Assembly: GCA_023404705.1 (NCBI GenBank)
Contig: JAEYAU010000274.1
Coordinates: forward strand, 1-19,281
Direction of reading: 5' to 3'
Source: Pseudomonadota bacterium
GTDB lineage: Bacteria > Pseudomonadota > Alphaproteobacteria > Rhizobiales > Xanthobacteraceae
DNA length: 19,281 nt
The position numbers were made by a program, and so were the translations under genes. Positions 1 through 10,694 of this stretch are shown piece by piece. Under the pieces are notes generated by a model. That model searched no databases. It was not told where the DNA came from and saw only the letters and a program-made list of their open reading frames with translations. How positions within the stretch are numbered: the first letter of the stretch is position 1; each line of letters opens with the position of its first letter.

Positions 1-29
1 GTGGGCTCGGAGATTTGTATAAGACACAG
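1..29 (+). other. Nextera transposase adapter remnant (non-genomic)
   Basis: The first 29 bases match the read-2 Nextera transposase adapter, including the Tn5 19-bp mosaic end, at 27 of 29 positions. The two differences are T for G at 15 and C for G at 25. The mosaic-end part covers 11-29. A match this long at the exact contig end is best explained by an untrimmed, error-bearing sequencing adapter, so genomic sequence starts at about position 30. The adapter also replaces the true continuation of the gene that runs off this edge. Confidence 0.93.
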
Positions 30-418
30 CCGCCGGGCTGCTGACCGGCCGGCGGCTGGCCAGCCTGCTGACTCGGCTGTCCCGGATAGGGCTGCTGCTG
101 TCCCGGATAGGGCTGCTGGCCCGGATAGGGCTGCTGACCCGGATAGGGTTGCCCTGGGGGCGGCGGCAACGGGCGTCCGGCCTGCGGCGGATAAGGCTGC
201 TGCTGTCCGGGCCAGGTCTGCTGCGGCTGCGGCGGCAGTCCCTCGGGACGGTAGACGCGGCCCTGATAGCGATCGTCCTCGATCGGCGGACCGACATTGC
301 CGGGCGGCCGCGGCGGCGGGTCGCCGAAGATCGAGCCGAACTGCGCCGACGCCGGCTCAGCATGAAGGATCGCGCCGAGAGCTGCGATCAAAGCGGCGGC
401 GAGCGAGTGTCGAATCAT
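30..418 (-). CDS. Secreted Pro/Gln-rich protein, 3'-truncated (probable DUF2155 N-terminal part)
   Basis: The gene starts at the ATG at 418-416 and runs into the adapter at 29, so only about 129 codons are present and the C-terminal domain is missing. Residues 1 to about 25 form a signal peptide (basic start, Ala/Leu core, Ala-x-Ala before Gln). A QFGSIFGDPPPRPP segment follows, then a Pro/Gln-rich region with four copies of a PYPGQ(Q) repeat at about 80-160. Alphaproteobacterial DUF2155 proteins often have this kind of Pro-rich N-terminus and often lie just downstream of the NDUFA12 gene, as here (gap 127 bp, same strand). The DUF2155 assignment is inference, because the diagnostic domain lies outside the window. 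Another Pro-rich envelope protein is possible. No strong ribosome binding site is seen. Confidence 0.6.
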
Positions 419-545
419 CAAGCCATGCTCGGAGGATCGGTCCAGCTTAGCCCCGACCGACGTGCGGCTGGTTAACACGCTGAATACGGCGGCGGAAGGG
501 CGACAGCCTGTCCGCTGAATGCCTTGGATGGCGCGCTTTCGTGCG

Positions 546-956
546 CTAACGGCCCGGCGTCCAGGCCTTGTAGTCGCCAGTCGCCTTCGGCCGGCGGCCT
601 TGCGCCAGCGTCGAGCCGCTCGGGCGATGGGCGCCGGGCGTGCCCGTGAGGTTCTGGCGATGCGGCTTCCACCAGGGCCGCGGCGTCACCTTCTCGATCG
701 TCGGCGGCACGTCGACCTGGTGATGCATCCAGCCGTGCCAGGACGGCGGGATCGCGGAGGCCTCCGCGTAGCCGTTGTACACGACCCAGCGCCGTTCGAA
801 GCCGAGCGTCGGATCGATGCGGCCGCCCTTGGTCCGGTAGTAGCGATTGCCGAACTCGTCCTCGCCGACGAACTCGCCATAGAGCGAGGTCCAGAGCTGC
901 GTGCCGAAAGTCTGGCCGTTCCACCACGTGAAGAGCTTCAGCAAGAATGTCTTCAT
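546..956 (-). CDS. NADH:ubiquinone oxidoreductase accessory subunit, NDUFA12 family
   Basis: This 136-residue protein belongs to the NDUFA12 (B17.2) family, a supernumerary subunit of respiratory complex I that alphaproteobacteria share with mitochondria. It binds the peripheral arm on the cytoplasmic side. The family signature is clear: an N-terminal MKTFLLKLFTWWNGQTFGT block, then EFVGEDEFGNRYYR, then an RRWVVYNG segment and PPSWHGWMHHQVD. The C-terminus has the usual basic, Pro-rich tail ending in YKAWTPGR. The ATG at 956 is chosen because it gives the family's standard start. A GTG at 998 would add 14 residues with no ribosome binding site. The subunit is not catalytic and is encoded away from the nuo operon, as is usual. 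The gene downstream on the same strand is probably DUF2155. Confidence 0.95.
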   Translation of the reverse strand: MKTFLLKLFTWWNGQTFGTQLWTSLYGEFVGEDEFGNRYYRTKGGRIDPTLGFERRWVVYNGYAEASAIPPSWHGWMHHQVDVPPTIEKVTPRPWWKPHRQNLTGTPGAHRPSGSTLAQGRRPKATGDYKAWTPGR

Positions 957-1096
957 GGCCATCCATCGGTCGGCGAAGAATTTGGCCGGTATTGCCACCA
1001 GCTAGCGGTGAAGTCCAGTTCGCACCGACAGCGGCCGCTTTTGCAGTTCGTGACAGCACGTTCGCTCGGGACGAAGCCGGCGACGAGATGGACGCA

Positions 1097-1513
1097 GAAT
1101 CGCAACGGCGCGCGCGGAAGATGCATCCATGCGAGTCGGAAACGGCGACTCAACGGCGCGCGTGAGTCGACTCGAAGCGCGCACGAGATTCGCGCCCATG
1201 GCACGGCGATTTCTTGTCTCGCGACCCACCTTGATACCGTTCGCGGCCCAGGAAATGCCGTTGCGTGAGGAGCCGGAACTCACCGCGGAATCGGTCCGGT
1301 CGAGTGCTTAGGGAGGCCCTCTCAGGAGGTTATTTGATACCATTTGCCCTCCTTCTTGTTCGGACATGACGGATCAGCGACGACCGCATGACGCGCGCGC
1401 GACAGGAACCGCTTTCGAATCCCGCGCTGATATCCGATACTTCCCGCGGCGCACGCGATTCCCTCCCCGGAATTCACAGCCCTCCCACCACATTTAGCGT
1501 TTGATTCAGACTC
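1097..1513. promoter_or_regulatory. Cluster of 11 GANTC (CcrM) methylation sites
   Basis: GANTC occurs at 1097, 1133, 1147, 1164, 1169, 1187, 1288, 1417, 1457, 1503 and 1509. None lies in 957-1096 or 1514-1865. At this base composition roughly one site per 300 bp is expected, so the cluster is several-fold enriched. The sites at 1164 and 1169 together make the perfect 10-bp palindrome GAGTCGACTC. In alphaproteobacteria CcrM methylates the A of GANTC, and GcrA reads the methylation state at cell-cycle promoters. The cluster lies between NDUFA12 and the ribonucleotide reductase gene, in DNA with no convincing gene. A regulatory role is inference. Confidence 0.45.
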
Positions 1514-1525
1514 GCACGCTAGTTC

Positions 1526-1554
1526 TTGACGAGCGCGCGGGATCGGGTCTAGCG
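1526..1554 (+). promoter_or_regulatory. Possible sigma70-type promoter of nrdJ
   Basis: TTGACG at 1526-1531 is followed after 17 bases by CTAGCG at 1549-1554. The -35 is a good match; the -10 is weak but of a kind tolerated in alphaproteobacteria. It lies just downstream of the GANTC cluster. If used, transcription would start near 1561 and leave a leader of about 305 nt before the nrdJ ATG. No other good promoter was seen in 1200-1865, but GC-rich promoters are hard to call by eye. Confidence 0.3.
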
Positions 1555-1865
1555 TTCGGGCGTGCGGCGGGGAGAGTTCAGTTACCCTGCTGGACGCTCC
1601 CGAACAGGATCACGAACCACCGCTCCGCCGGCTCCCACAGGATATGGCGGACAGGGAATTTGTGTCCCGGCGGGACGGCCGGGCCACCGCCAGCACGACC
1701 CGGCGTCGCGCAACGCCGGGCATACAGGGACGAGGCAAACAGAGCCGGGTCAAACCGGTGGGAAAAGGCGCGACGCTGGGGACAGCGCGCGTCGCAGAAA
1801 ACGTGTCGGCGGCTTACATTAGCGGGGCATCCCGCAGGGCTTTCCGACCCAAATGGGGCACAAGA
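1555..1865 (+). promoter_or_regulatory. Long, possibly structured leader of nrdJ
   Basis: These 311 bases before the nrdJ start hold no convincing gene but several possible hairpins. One is an imperfect stem at 1770-1795 (GCGAC pairing with GTCGC, then GCT with AGC). Another is GCGGG-GCAT-CCCGC at 1822-1835, about 30 nt before the ATG. GTTCGGG at 1554-1560 could also pair with a CCCGAAC near 1610. The conserved cores of a cobalamin riboswitch were looked for and not found. Cis-regulatory RNAs upstream of nrdJ genes have been proposed computationally, and whether this is one cannot be decided by eye. No NrdR-box pair was recognised. Confidence 0.3.
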
Positions 1866-5576
<3,711 letters not shown>

Positions 5577-5603
5577 GGGCTCACGTCACGCGATGAACAT
5601 CGG

Positions 5604-5633
5604 AAGGGCGGCTTCGGCCGCCCTTTTGCTTTT
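5604..5633 (+). terminator. Intrinsic terminator of nrdJ
   Basis: AAGGGCGGC at 5604-5612 and GCCGCCCTT at 5617-5625 form a perfect 9-bp stem closed by a TTCG tetraloop, followed by a T-rich tract to 5633. It begins 27 bases after the nrdJ stop. On the minus strand the stem lacks a following T run, so it probably acts mainly on nrdJ rather than on the convergent TRAP operon. Confidence 0.9.
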
Positions 5634-5683
5634 CTGACACTCTATGCCCGCGCTGATCCAAGCACGGCCGTGCAACCGTGGGA

Positions 5684-7891
5684 CTACCCCGGCGCCTGCC
5701 CTTGCGCGCGCGGCACTCGCGCGGCGCGCCATGCCAGAAGCTGACGCAGCAGAACGGGCACGGACATCGCGAGCCCGACGAGCGTCGCGGCACGGTTCGG
5801 CGATATCACCAGGATCGATGCGGCGCCGAGCCAGAGCCGCTCGACGTTCGGCATGCGCGCGAGCCCGTAGCCCGTGAGCGCGACCGCGAGCATGACGATG
5901 CCGACGATGCAGCCGGCGGTGGTTTCGACGAAGGCCGCCCAGGTGAAATCCTTGGTCACGAGCAGCATCGAGGGCGAGTAGACGAACACGAAGGGCACCA
6001 GCGCCTTGGCCAGACCGAGGCGGAAGGCGGTGTTGCCGGTCTTGAAGGGATCGGCCGCCGCCATGCTGGCGCCCGCATAGGCGGCGAGTGCGACCGGCGG
6101 GGTGATGTCGGCCAGCACGCCGTAATAGAAGACGAAGAAGTGCGAGACGAGCTGGGGCACGCCGAGCATCGCCAGCGCCGGCGCCGCGATGGTGACCATG
6201 ATCAGATAGTTCGCGGTAGTCGGCACGCCGCAGCCGAGCAGGATGCAGACGATCGCGGTCATTACGAGGGTGAAGAACAAGGTCATGGCTTTGGCGTCGA
6301 AAAGGCTCGTCGGCAATACGCTGCCGAACATTACGGCGAGGTCCGCCGCCGCCCCCGTGATGATGGTCGAGAGCTTGAAGCCGACTCCGGTCAGGGTGAC
6401 GATGCCGATGATGATGCCGACCGTGGCGGCGGCGGCGCCGACACTGATCGCGTATTTCGCGCCGAGCACGAAGGCATCGAGAATCTCGACGAGACGCACC
6501 CTGCCGTCCTCGTCGCGCACCACATGCCACGCGGACACGACGATCGAGAGGCCGATGATCGAGCCGAATCCGATCCACTCGGTCAGGATCTGGAGCCGGA
6601 TGCAGAGCGCGACCGCGGCAAAGAACGCGATGGCGATGATCGGATTGCGGCCCGTGAGGCCGAGGACGATGCAGCCGGTGATGCCCCAGAATGCCGCGAG
6701 ATAGGGCGTGAAGTCGGAGAACAGGACGGTCAGCAGCACCGCCAGCGGCATCGCGGTCGGCCAGTCGCGCGCGATGACATCGCGCGCGCGCGGCAGCTCG
6801 GAGCGCGGCAGACCGCGCAGGCCGCTCTTCTTGGCCTCGAAGTGAATCTGGCAGAACACGCCGAAGAAATGCATGAAGGCCGGCACGACCGCGGCGAGAA
6901 TGATCGTCTGATAAGGGATCGCCAGATATTCCACCATCAGGAACGCGGCCGCGCCCATGATCGGTGGCGTGATCTGGCCTCCGGTGGCGGCGGCCGCCTC
7001 GACAGCGCCGGCGAAATGGCGCGCGTATCCGATGCGGATCATGGCCGGGATCGTGAGCGAGCCGACCGTGACCGTGTTGGCAATGGACGAGCCGGAGATC
7101 ATGCCGAACATCGCTGAGCCGAAGATCGAAACTTTGGCGGGCCCGCCGGAGAAACGACCCGTCAACGCCGTCGCGAGATCGATGAAGAAGCGGCCGAGCC
7201 CGACGCGGGTCGCGAGCACGCCGAACAGCACGTAGTGGAACACGTAGGTCGCGACCACGCCGAGCGCGATGCCGAAGATTCCCTGGCTCGTGAGATAGAG
7301 GTGGTTGACGACGCTTTTCCACGTGTTGCCGGGGTGCGCGAGGATTCCGGGCAGCGACGGACCGTAGAGCGCATAGACGATCAGCACGATGGCGATGACG
7401 GGCAGCGGCCAGCCGACGCTGCGGCGCGTCGCTTCGAGCAGGAGCACGATCATGATCGTGCCCATGATCCAGTCGAGCGGATCCGGATTGCCGACCCGGA
7501 ACTGGAGCTCCTGAAACACATACGGAACGTAGAGGCTGGTGACCACTGCCCCGATCGCGCAGAGCCAGTCGACGAGGCCGATGCCAAGCGGCGCGAGAGC
7601 GGAGGCCTCGGGCGGCAGCGCGTTGCGCTTTCGGCTCCAGGAAAACACCAGAAAGATCAGGCCGAGCACGCAGGAGATATGGATGCCGCGATGCAGCGTC
7701 TCCTGCAGCAGCCCGAATCCGGCCGTGTAGTAGTGGAAGCACGAGAGACCGAACAGCGCGAGAGCAACGATCCAGCCGGCCGCAGGCAGCAGCGGCCGGA
7801 AGCGCATCTCTGCGTCGAGCTCGGTCTCGAGCTGCCTAAGCTTGGACTCGTCCGGTGCTGTGGCTTCGCCCGGTGCTGTCGCCGCCGTCAT
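5684..7891 (-). CDS. TRAP transporter permease, fused DctQM (4TM/12TM) type
   Basis: This 735-residue inner-membrane protein is the fused small and large permease subunit of a TRAP transporter, which drives solute uptake with a sodium or proton gradient. The N-terminal third holds the DctQ-like helices. The DctM-like part carries the hallmark GMISGSSIANTVTVG at 263-277 and GGQITPPIMGAAAF at 304-317, plus a later GCGVPTTANYL repeat of the same fold. The length is typical of fused permeases paired with TAXI binding proteins. The ATG at 7891 follows a GGGGGGAAGC purine run that serves as ribosome binding site. It lies 25 bases after the TAXI gene, so the two are co-transcribed. The first 30 residues are hydrophilic and probably cytoplasmic. 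The substrate is unknown; characterised or proposed TAXI-TRAP substrates include glutamate and 2-oxoglutarate. Confidence 0.95.
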   Translation of the reverse strand: MTAATAPGEATAPDESKLRQLETELDAEMRFRPLLPAAGWIVALALFGLSCFHYYTAGFGLLQETLHRGIHISCVLGLIFLVFSWSRKRNALPPEASALAPLGIGLVDWLCAIGAVVTSLYVPYVFQELQFRVGNPDPLDWIMGTIMIVLLLEATRRSVGWPLPVIAIVLIVYALYGPSLPGILAHPGNTWKSVVNHLYLTSQGIFGIALGVVATYVFHYVLFGVLATRVGLGRFFIDLATALTGRFSGGPAKVSIFGSAMFGMISGSSIANTVTVGSLTIPAMIRIGYARHFAGAVEAAAATGGQITPPIMGAAAFLMVEYLAIPYQTIILAAVVPAFMHFFGVFCQIHFEAKKSGLRGLPRSELPRARDVIARDWPTAMPLAVLLTVLFSDFTPYLAAFWGITGCIVLGLTGRNPIIAIAFFAAVALCIRLQILTEWIGFGSIIGLSIVVSAWHVVRDEDGRVRLVEILDAFVLGAKYAISVGAAAATVGIIIGIVTLTGVGFKLSTIITGAAADLAVMFGSVLPTSLFDAKAMTLFFTLVMTAIVCILLGCGVPTTANYLIMVTIAAPALAMLGVPQLVSHFFVFYYGVLADITPPVALAAYAGASMAAADPFKTGNTAFRLGLAKALVPFVFVYSPSMLLVTKDFTWAAFVETTAGCIVGIVMLAVALTGYGLARMPNVERLWLGAASILVISPNRAATLVGLAMSVPVLLRQLLAWRAARVPRAQGQAPG

Positions 7892-7916
7892 GCTTCCCCC
7901 CGCACAACCGCGTCAG

Positions 7917-8885
7917 CTATTTCAGGAGGCCCGCCTCCTTGTAGAATTTCTCGGCGCCCGGATGCAGCGGGATGCCGACGCCCTCGAGCGCCGTCGTCTT
8001 CTGGATCGACTTGCCCTTGGCGTGGCCGGTATCGAGCGCCGTGCGCGTCTTCTCGTTCCACAGCGCCTTGGTGATCTCGTAGACGAGATCCTCCGGCTGC
8101 TTGGCGGACGTCACCCATTGCGCGCCGACCGCGATCGTCTCGACGCCCTTCACGTCCTTGTAGGCGCCGTCCGGGATGCGGTCCTTGGCGAAGAATTTGT
8201 ACTGCGCGAGGATCTTGTCACGGACGTCGCCTTCGATCGCAAGCAGCTCGAAACCGTTGGTCGCCGCGAGCTCGGAGAGCGTCCCCTGCGGATATCCCGT
8301 GGTCTGGAAATATCCGTCGAGCGTGCCGTCCTTCAGCTTTTCGGCGCATTGCACCTGCTTGAGGTATTCGGGCTTGATGTCGCGCTCGCCCACGCCATGG
8401 GCCGCGAGCAACGCCCGTGCATTGACGAGCGTGCCCGAGCCGGGCTCATCGAGGGAGATGCGCTTGCCCTTGAAGTCGGCAATCGACTTCATCCCACCGC
8501 CTTTTCGGACGACCACATGCACGCTCTCGGGATAGAGGTTGGCGATGACGCGCAATTCCGCGACCTTCGGCTTGCCCTCGTAAAGGCCGGTGGCCGTGTA
8601 GGCCCAGGAGTTGATGTCCGCCTGGCTGAAGCCCGATTCCATCGAGCCGCCGACAATGCCATTGATGTTGGCGACCGAGCCGTTGGTCGCGACCGCGCTC
8701 ACGTTGATCTTGTCGGTCGAGACCGCGTTGGCGATGAGGCCGCCGATCGGATAATAGGTGCCGCCGGTGCCGCCCGTTCCGATCCGGAAGAACCGCTGCT
8801 GCGCGGCAGCCGGCAGGCCGGACAGGCCGAGAACACCGAAGCTGGCGCCGAGCGTCAGCGCCGCACGCCGGGAGATGAAAGTCAT
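7917..8885 (-). CDS. TAXI family TRAP transporter solute-binding protein
   Basis: The 322-residue periplasmic binding protein delivers the solute to the fused permease encoded next. Residues 1-28 are a probable Tat signal: twin arginine in SRRAALTL, a hydrophobic stretch, then PAAA before Q29. The TAXI hallmark GTGGTGGTYYPIGGL begins at residue 36. Later segments such as YPESVHVVVRKGGG and LDEPGSGT also fit the family. The ATG at 8885 is chosen because a perfect AGGAGG lies 6 bases upstream, and because the longer frame to 8942 adds an Arg/Cys-rich stretch that would bury the signal peptide. The gene follows the aminotransferase by 82 bases. A Tat signal implies export of a folded protein, which is not universal for TRAP binding proteins. 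Confidence 0.94.
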   Translation of the reverse strand: MTFISRRAALTLGASFGVLGLSGLPAAAQQRFFRIGTGGTGGTYYPIGGLIANAVSTDKINVSAVATNGSVANINGIVGGSMESGFSQADINSWAYTATGLYEGKPKVAELRVIANLYPESVHVVVRKGGGMKSIADFKGKRISLDEPGSGTLVNARALLAAHGVGERDIKPEYLKQVQCAEKLKDGTLDGYFQTTGYPQGTLSELAATNGFELLAIEGDVRDKILAQYKFFAKDRIPDGAYKDVKGVETIAVGAQWVTSAKQPEDLVYEITKALWNEKTRTALDTGHAKGKSIQKTTALEGVGIPLHPGAEKFYKEAGLLK

Positions 8886-8967
8886 CGCGGTCCTCCTGGA
8901 GGCTCGCCGGCCCCTGGTCCGGCAGGAGCCGCAAGCCTGCACTCGAAGACGGCGGTTTGTCTATCGC

Positions 8968-10161
8968 TTACCGGGCCAGCACCGCGGCGGCAGCCTCGAT
9001 CCCTGCGCCGGCCGCCGGCTTGCGCCCGAGATCGCGCAGTGTGCATTCGAGATAGTGCAGATCCGCGAGGATATCGTCGGGGCCGACAAATCCCATGGTG
9101 CCGATGCGGATCACGCGGTTGTGCAGCTTGCCACGCTGCCCTGCGATAATGGTCCGATATTTGGCATGCATGTGCCGGACGATCGCAGACCCGTCGAGAT
9201 CATCCGGGACCACGCCGACCGTCACGGTCGGCGAGAGGGGCCGGCCCTTCGCGAACATCGGAAATCCCAGCGCCTCGAAGCCGGCGCGCAGCGCCGACGC
9301 CAGGCGGGCGTGACGGGCGAGCACTGCGGCCAAGCCTTCCTCATTGATCATGGCGAGCGCTTCGCGCAGCCCCAGGATCAACGACACGGGTGGCGTGAAC
9401 GGCGTCTCCCCCTTGTCGAACGAGGCCTTCGCGCGGCGAAAGTCGAAGAAGAAGCGCGGAATGCCGCGTGCGCTGTCGATCACGCGCATCGCCTTCTCGC
9501 TCACGGCCGCGATGGCGAGGCCGGGCGGGCACATTAGCGATTTCTGCGACGCCGTCACGAGGACATCGATGCCCCATGCATCCATGCGCATCTCGACGCC
9601 GCCGACCCCGCTGACGGAATCGACCACCAGCAACGTGTCGGTCTCGCGCAGCATTGCGCCGACGGCCGCGACATCCGCGACGACGCCGGTGGAGCTCTCG
9701 TTGTGGACCATGACCACGGCGCGATAGCGTTTCGCCTTCGCGCGTGCCGCGACTATCGCCGGGTCAGGCACATCGCCCCACGGGATCTGAACGCGGTCCA
9801 GCTCCACGGACATGCCCTCGGCAATGGAAGAGAACCGCTCGCCGAATTGCCCGTTCTCCACCACCAGCACCGCGTCGCCGGCAGACAGCACGTTGACGAG
9901 CGCGGCTTCCATGCCGCCCGTGCCGGACGCGCCGAGGATGAAGACGTGATGCCGAGTGCCGATCAGCGCGCGCAGCGCATCGGTCACCTCTTCGAAGATC
10001 GCGCGAAATTCCGGACCGCGATGCGACAGCATGGGGAGTGCCGTCGCGGCGCGCACGCGCTCCGGCACTGCGGCGGGTCCAGGCATGCGCAGGCGATAGC
10101 CGGAAGGCATGGCGCTGGCGGTTTGTGATAATGCGGTGCCCGGAGTCCGCGACTCTTGCAT
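8968..10161 (-). CDS. Class V aminotransferase, alanine/serine-glyoxylate aminotransferase-like
   Basis: A 397-residue PLP enzyme of fold type I, class V. The Schiff-base lysine is K207 in TASQKSLMCPPG. The cofactor-binding acid is D181 in VVDSVSGVGG, and HNESSTG at 153-159 is the alanine-glyoxylate aminotransferase subgroup motif. RIGTMG at 352-357 holds the likely carboxylate-binding arginine, and LILGLREAL is also typical. The protein moves an amino group between an amino acid and a 2-oxo acid, with glyoxylate or pyruvate as likely acceptors; the true substrate pair is not readable. The ATG at 10161 has a GTGGGG run upstream. An ATG at 10110 would still keep the conserved RLRMPGP block and cannot be excluded. 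It sits between the phasin-like gene and the TAXI gene, suggesting it acts on the imported compound. Confidence 0.92.
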   Translation of the reverse strand: MQESRTPGTALSQTASAMPSGYRLRMPGPAAVPERVRAATALPMLSHRGPEFRAIFEEVTDALRALIGTRHHVFILGASGTGGMEAALVNVLSAGDAVLVVENGQFGERFSSIAEGMSVELDRVQIPWGDVPDPAIVAARAKAKRYRAVVMVHNESSTGVVADVAAVGAMLRETDTLLVVDSVSGVGGVEMRMDAWGIDVLVTASQKSLMCPPGLAIAAVSEKAMRVIDSARGIPRFFFDFRRAKASFDKGETPFTPPVSLILGLREALAMINEEGLAAVLARHARLASALRAGFEALGFPMFAKGRPLSPTVTVGVVPDDLDGSAIVRHMHAKYRTIIAGQRGKLHNRVIRIGTMGFVGPDDILADLHYLECTLRDLGRKPAAGAGIEAAAAVLAR

Positions 10162-10321
10162 GGTTACCCCACGTTCCGTCCCGGGTGGGCCGGCCCTCGC
10201 ATCATCCAGCGACCAGGTTGCGCGTGCAATCGCGGCAGGTCGTCCAGATCCGCGTGGGACACAGTCGCAGGGAATAAATCGAAAGCAACAGCCGCGCCGG
10301 TGTGCGGCGCCACGCGCAGCG

Positions 10322-10654
10322 TCAGCGCTTCCGGCGGAGCCGCTTGGCGTTCGCCTTGACGGTGCGGAGCGCGGGCTTGATCGCGGCTCCGGCGATCGCG
10401 ACCGGGACGTTCCCGGTCCGCTTGCCGGTCATGGCCGCGGCCGCGATCTTCATGGCCTCGGTCTGCGCCGCAATGACTCCCGCGGTCATGGCGGCGGTCT
10501 TCTCGGTGACCATGCGGCTCAGCTCGGCCGTATTTCTGGTCGGCAGGCCCGCGGCCATCAGGATCGGCCAGCGCCACCACAGGGTGATACTGGTGTCGAT
10601 CATGGCTGCGCCCAGGTCGGCGGCGAGCCCAAACGGCGTGTGTCGTTTTGCCAT
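10322..10654 (-). CDS. Short phasin-like protein
   Basis: A 110-residue basic protein with no signal peptide. It has a Trp-rich segment (TLWWRWPILM, near residues 26-35), then an Ala/Met-rich amphipathic region with AELSRMVTEKTAAMTAG and QTEAMKIAAAAM. It ends in the basic KANAKRLRRKR. This layout resembles the small phasin-like granule-associated proteins of Hyphomicrobiales, which coat polyhydroxyalkanoate granules and often end in a similar ANAKRL tail. The resemblance is from memory, so the function is inference. The ATG at 10654 has only a weak AGAG ribosome binding site. It lies 40 bases after the DapA-like gene on the same strand. Codon third positions are strongly GC-biased, supporting this strand over a competing plus-strand frame. 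Confidence 0.65.
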   Translation of the reverse strand: MAKRHTPFGLAADLGAAMIDTSITLWWRWPILMAAGLPTRNTAELSRMVTEKTAAMTAGVIAAQTEAMKIAAAAMTGKRTGNVPVAIAGAAIKPALRTVKANAKRLRRKR

Positions 10655-10694
10655 GCAACATAAATCTCTGGCGAAGCCGTTCGTTCCGAGCTGA

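Noticed and set aside
11..29. Tn5-type transposon end at the left edge
   Set aside because: The match extends past the mosaic end into the commercial adapter sequence, so it is a library artefact, not a natural transposon.
1324..1353. AGGAGG/CCTCCT hairpin with an 18-base loop
   Set aside because: A 6-bp stem with a large loop is easily found by chance; there is no gene end nearby to terminate.
1334..1369. Hydrophobic 11-codon TTG-started frame just after an AGGAGG at 1324-1329
   Set aside because: Spacing to the TTG is only 4 bases, TTG starts are rare, and nothing downstream suggests a leader-peptide mechanism. It was kept only as a curiosity.
1411..1430. TTCGAATCC-like sequence resembling a tRNA T-arm
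   Set aside because: The flanking bases do not form the 5-bp T stem, and no acceptor or anticodon arms were found.
1644..1865. In-frame open extension of nrdJ by 74 codons upstream of 1866
   Set aside because: The translated stretch is Arg-rich and low in conserved character, and the family begins MRIERRFTKE at 1866.
1555..1865. Cobalamin riboswitch upstream of the B12-dependent reductase
   Set aside because: The conserved core segments and B12 box could not be found by eye.
5678..7117. Long plus-strand open frame over the TRAP permease
   Set aside because: The composition (Arg/Asp/Glu/Gly-rich) is the complement of hydrophobic membrane codons; the minus-strand permease is certain.
10302..10694. 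Plus-strand open frame opposite the phasin-like gene
   Set aside because: The minus-strand frame has the stronger GC third-position bias and a recognisable protein pattern; the plus frame has neither.
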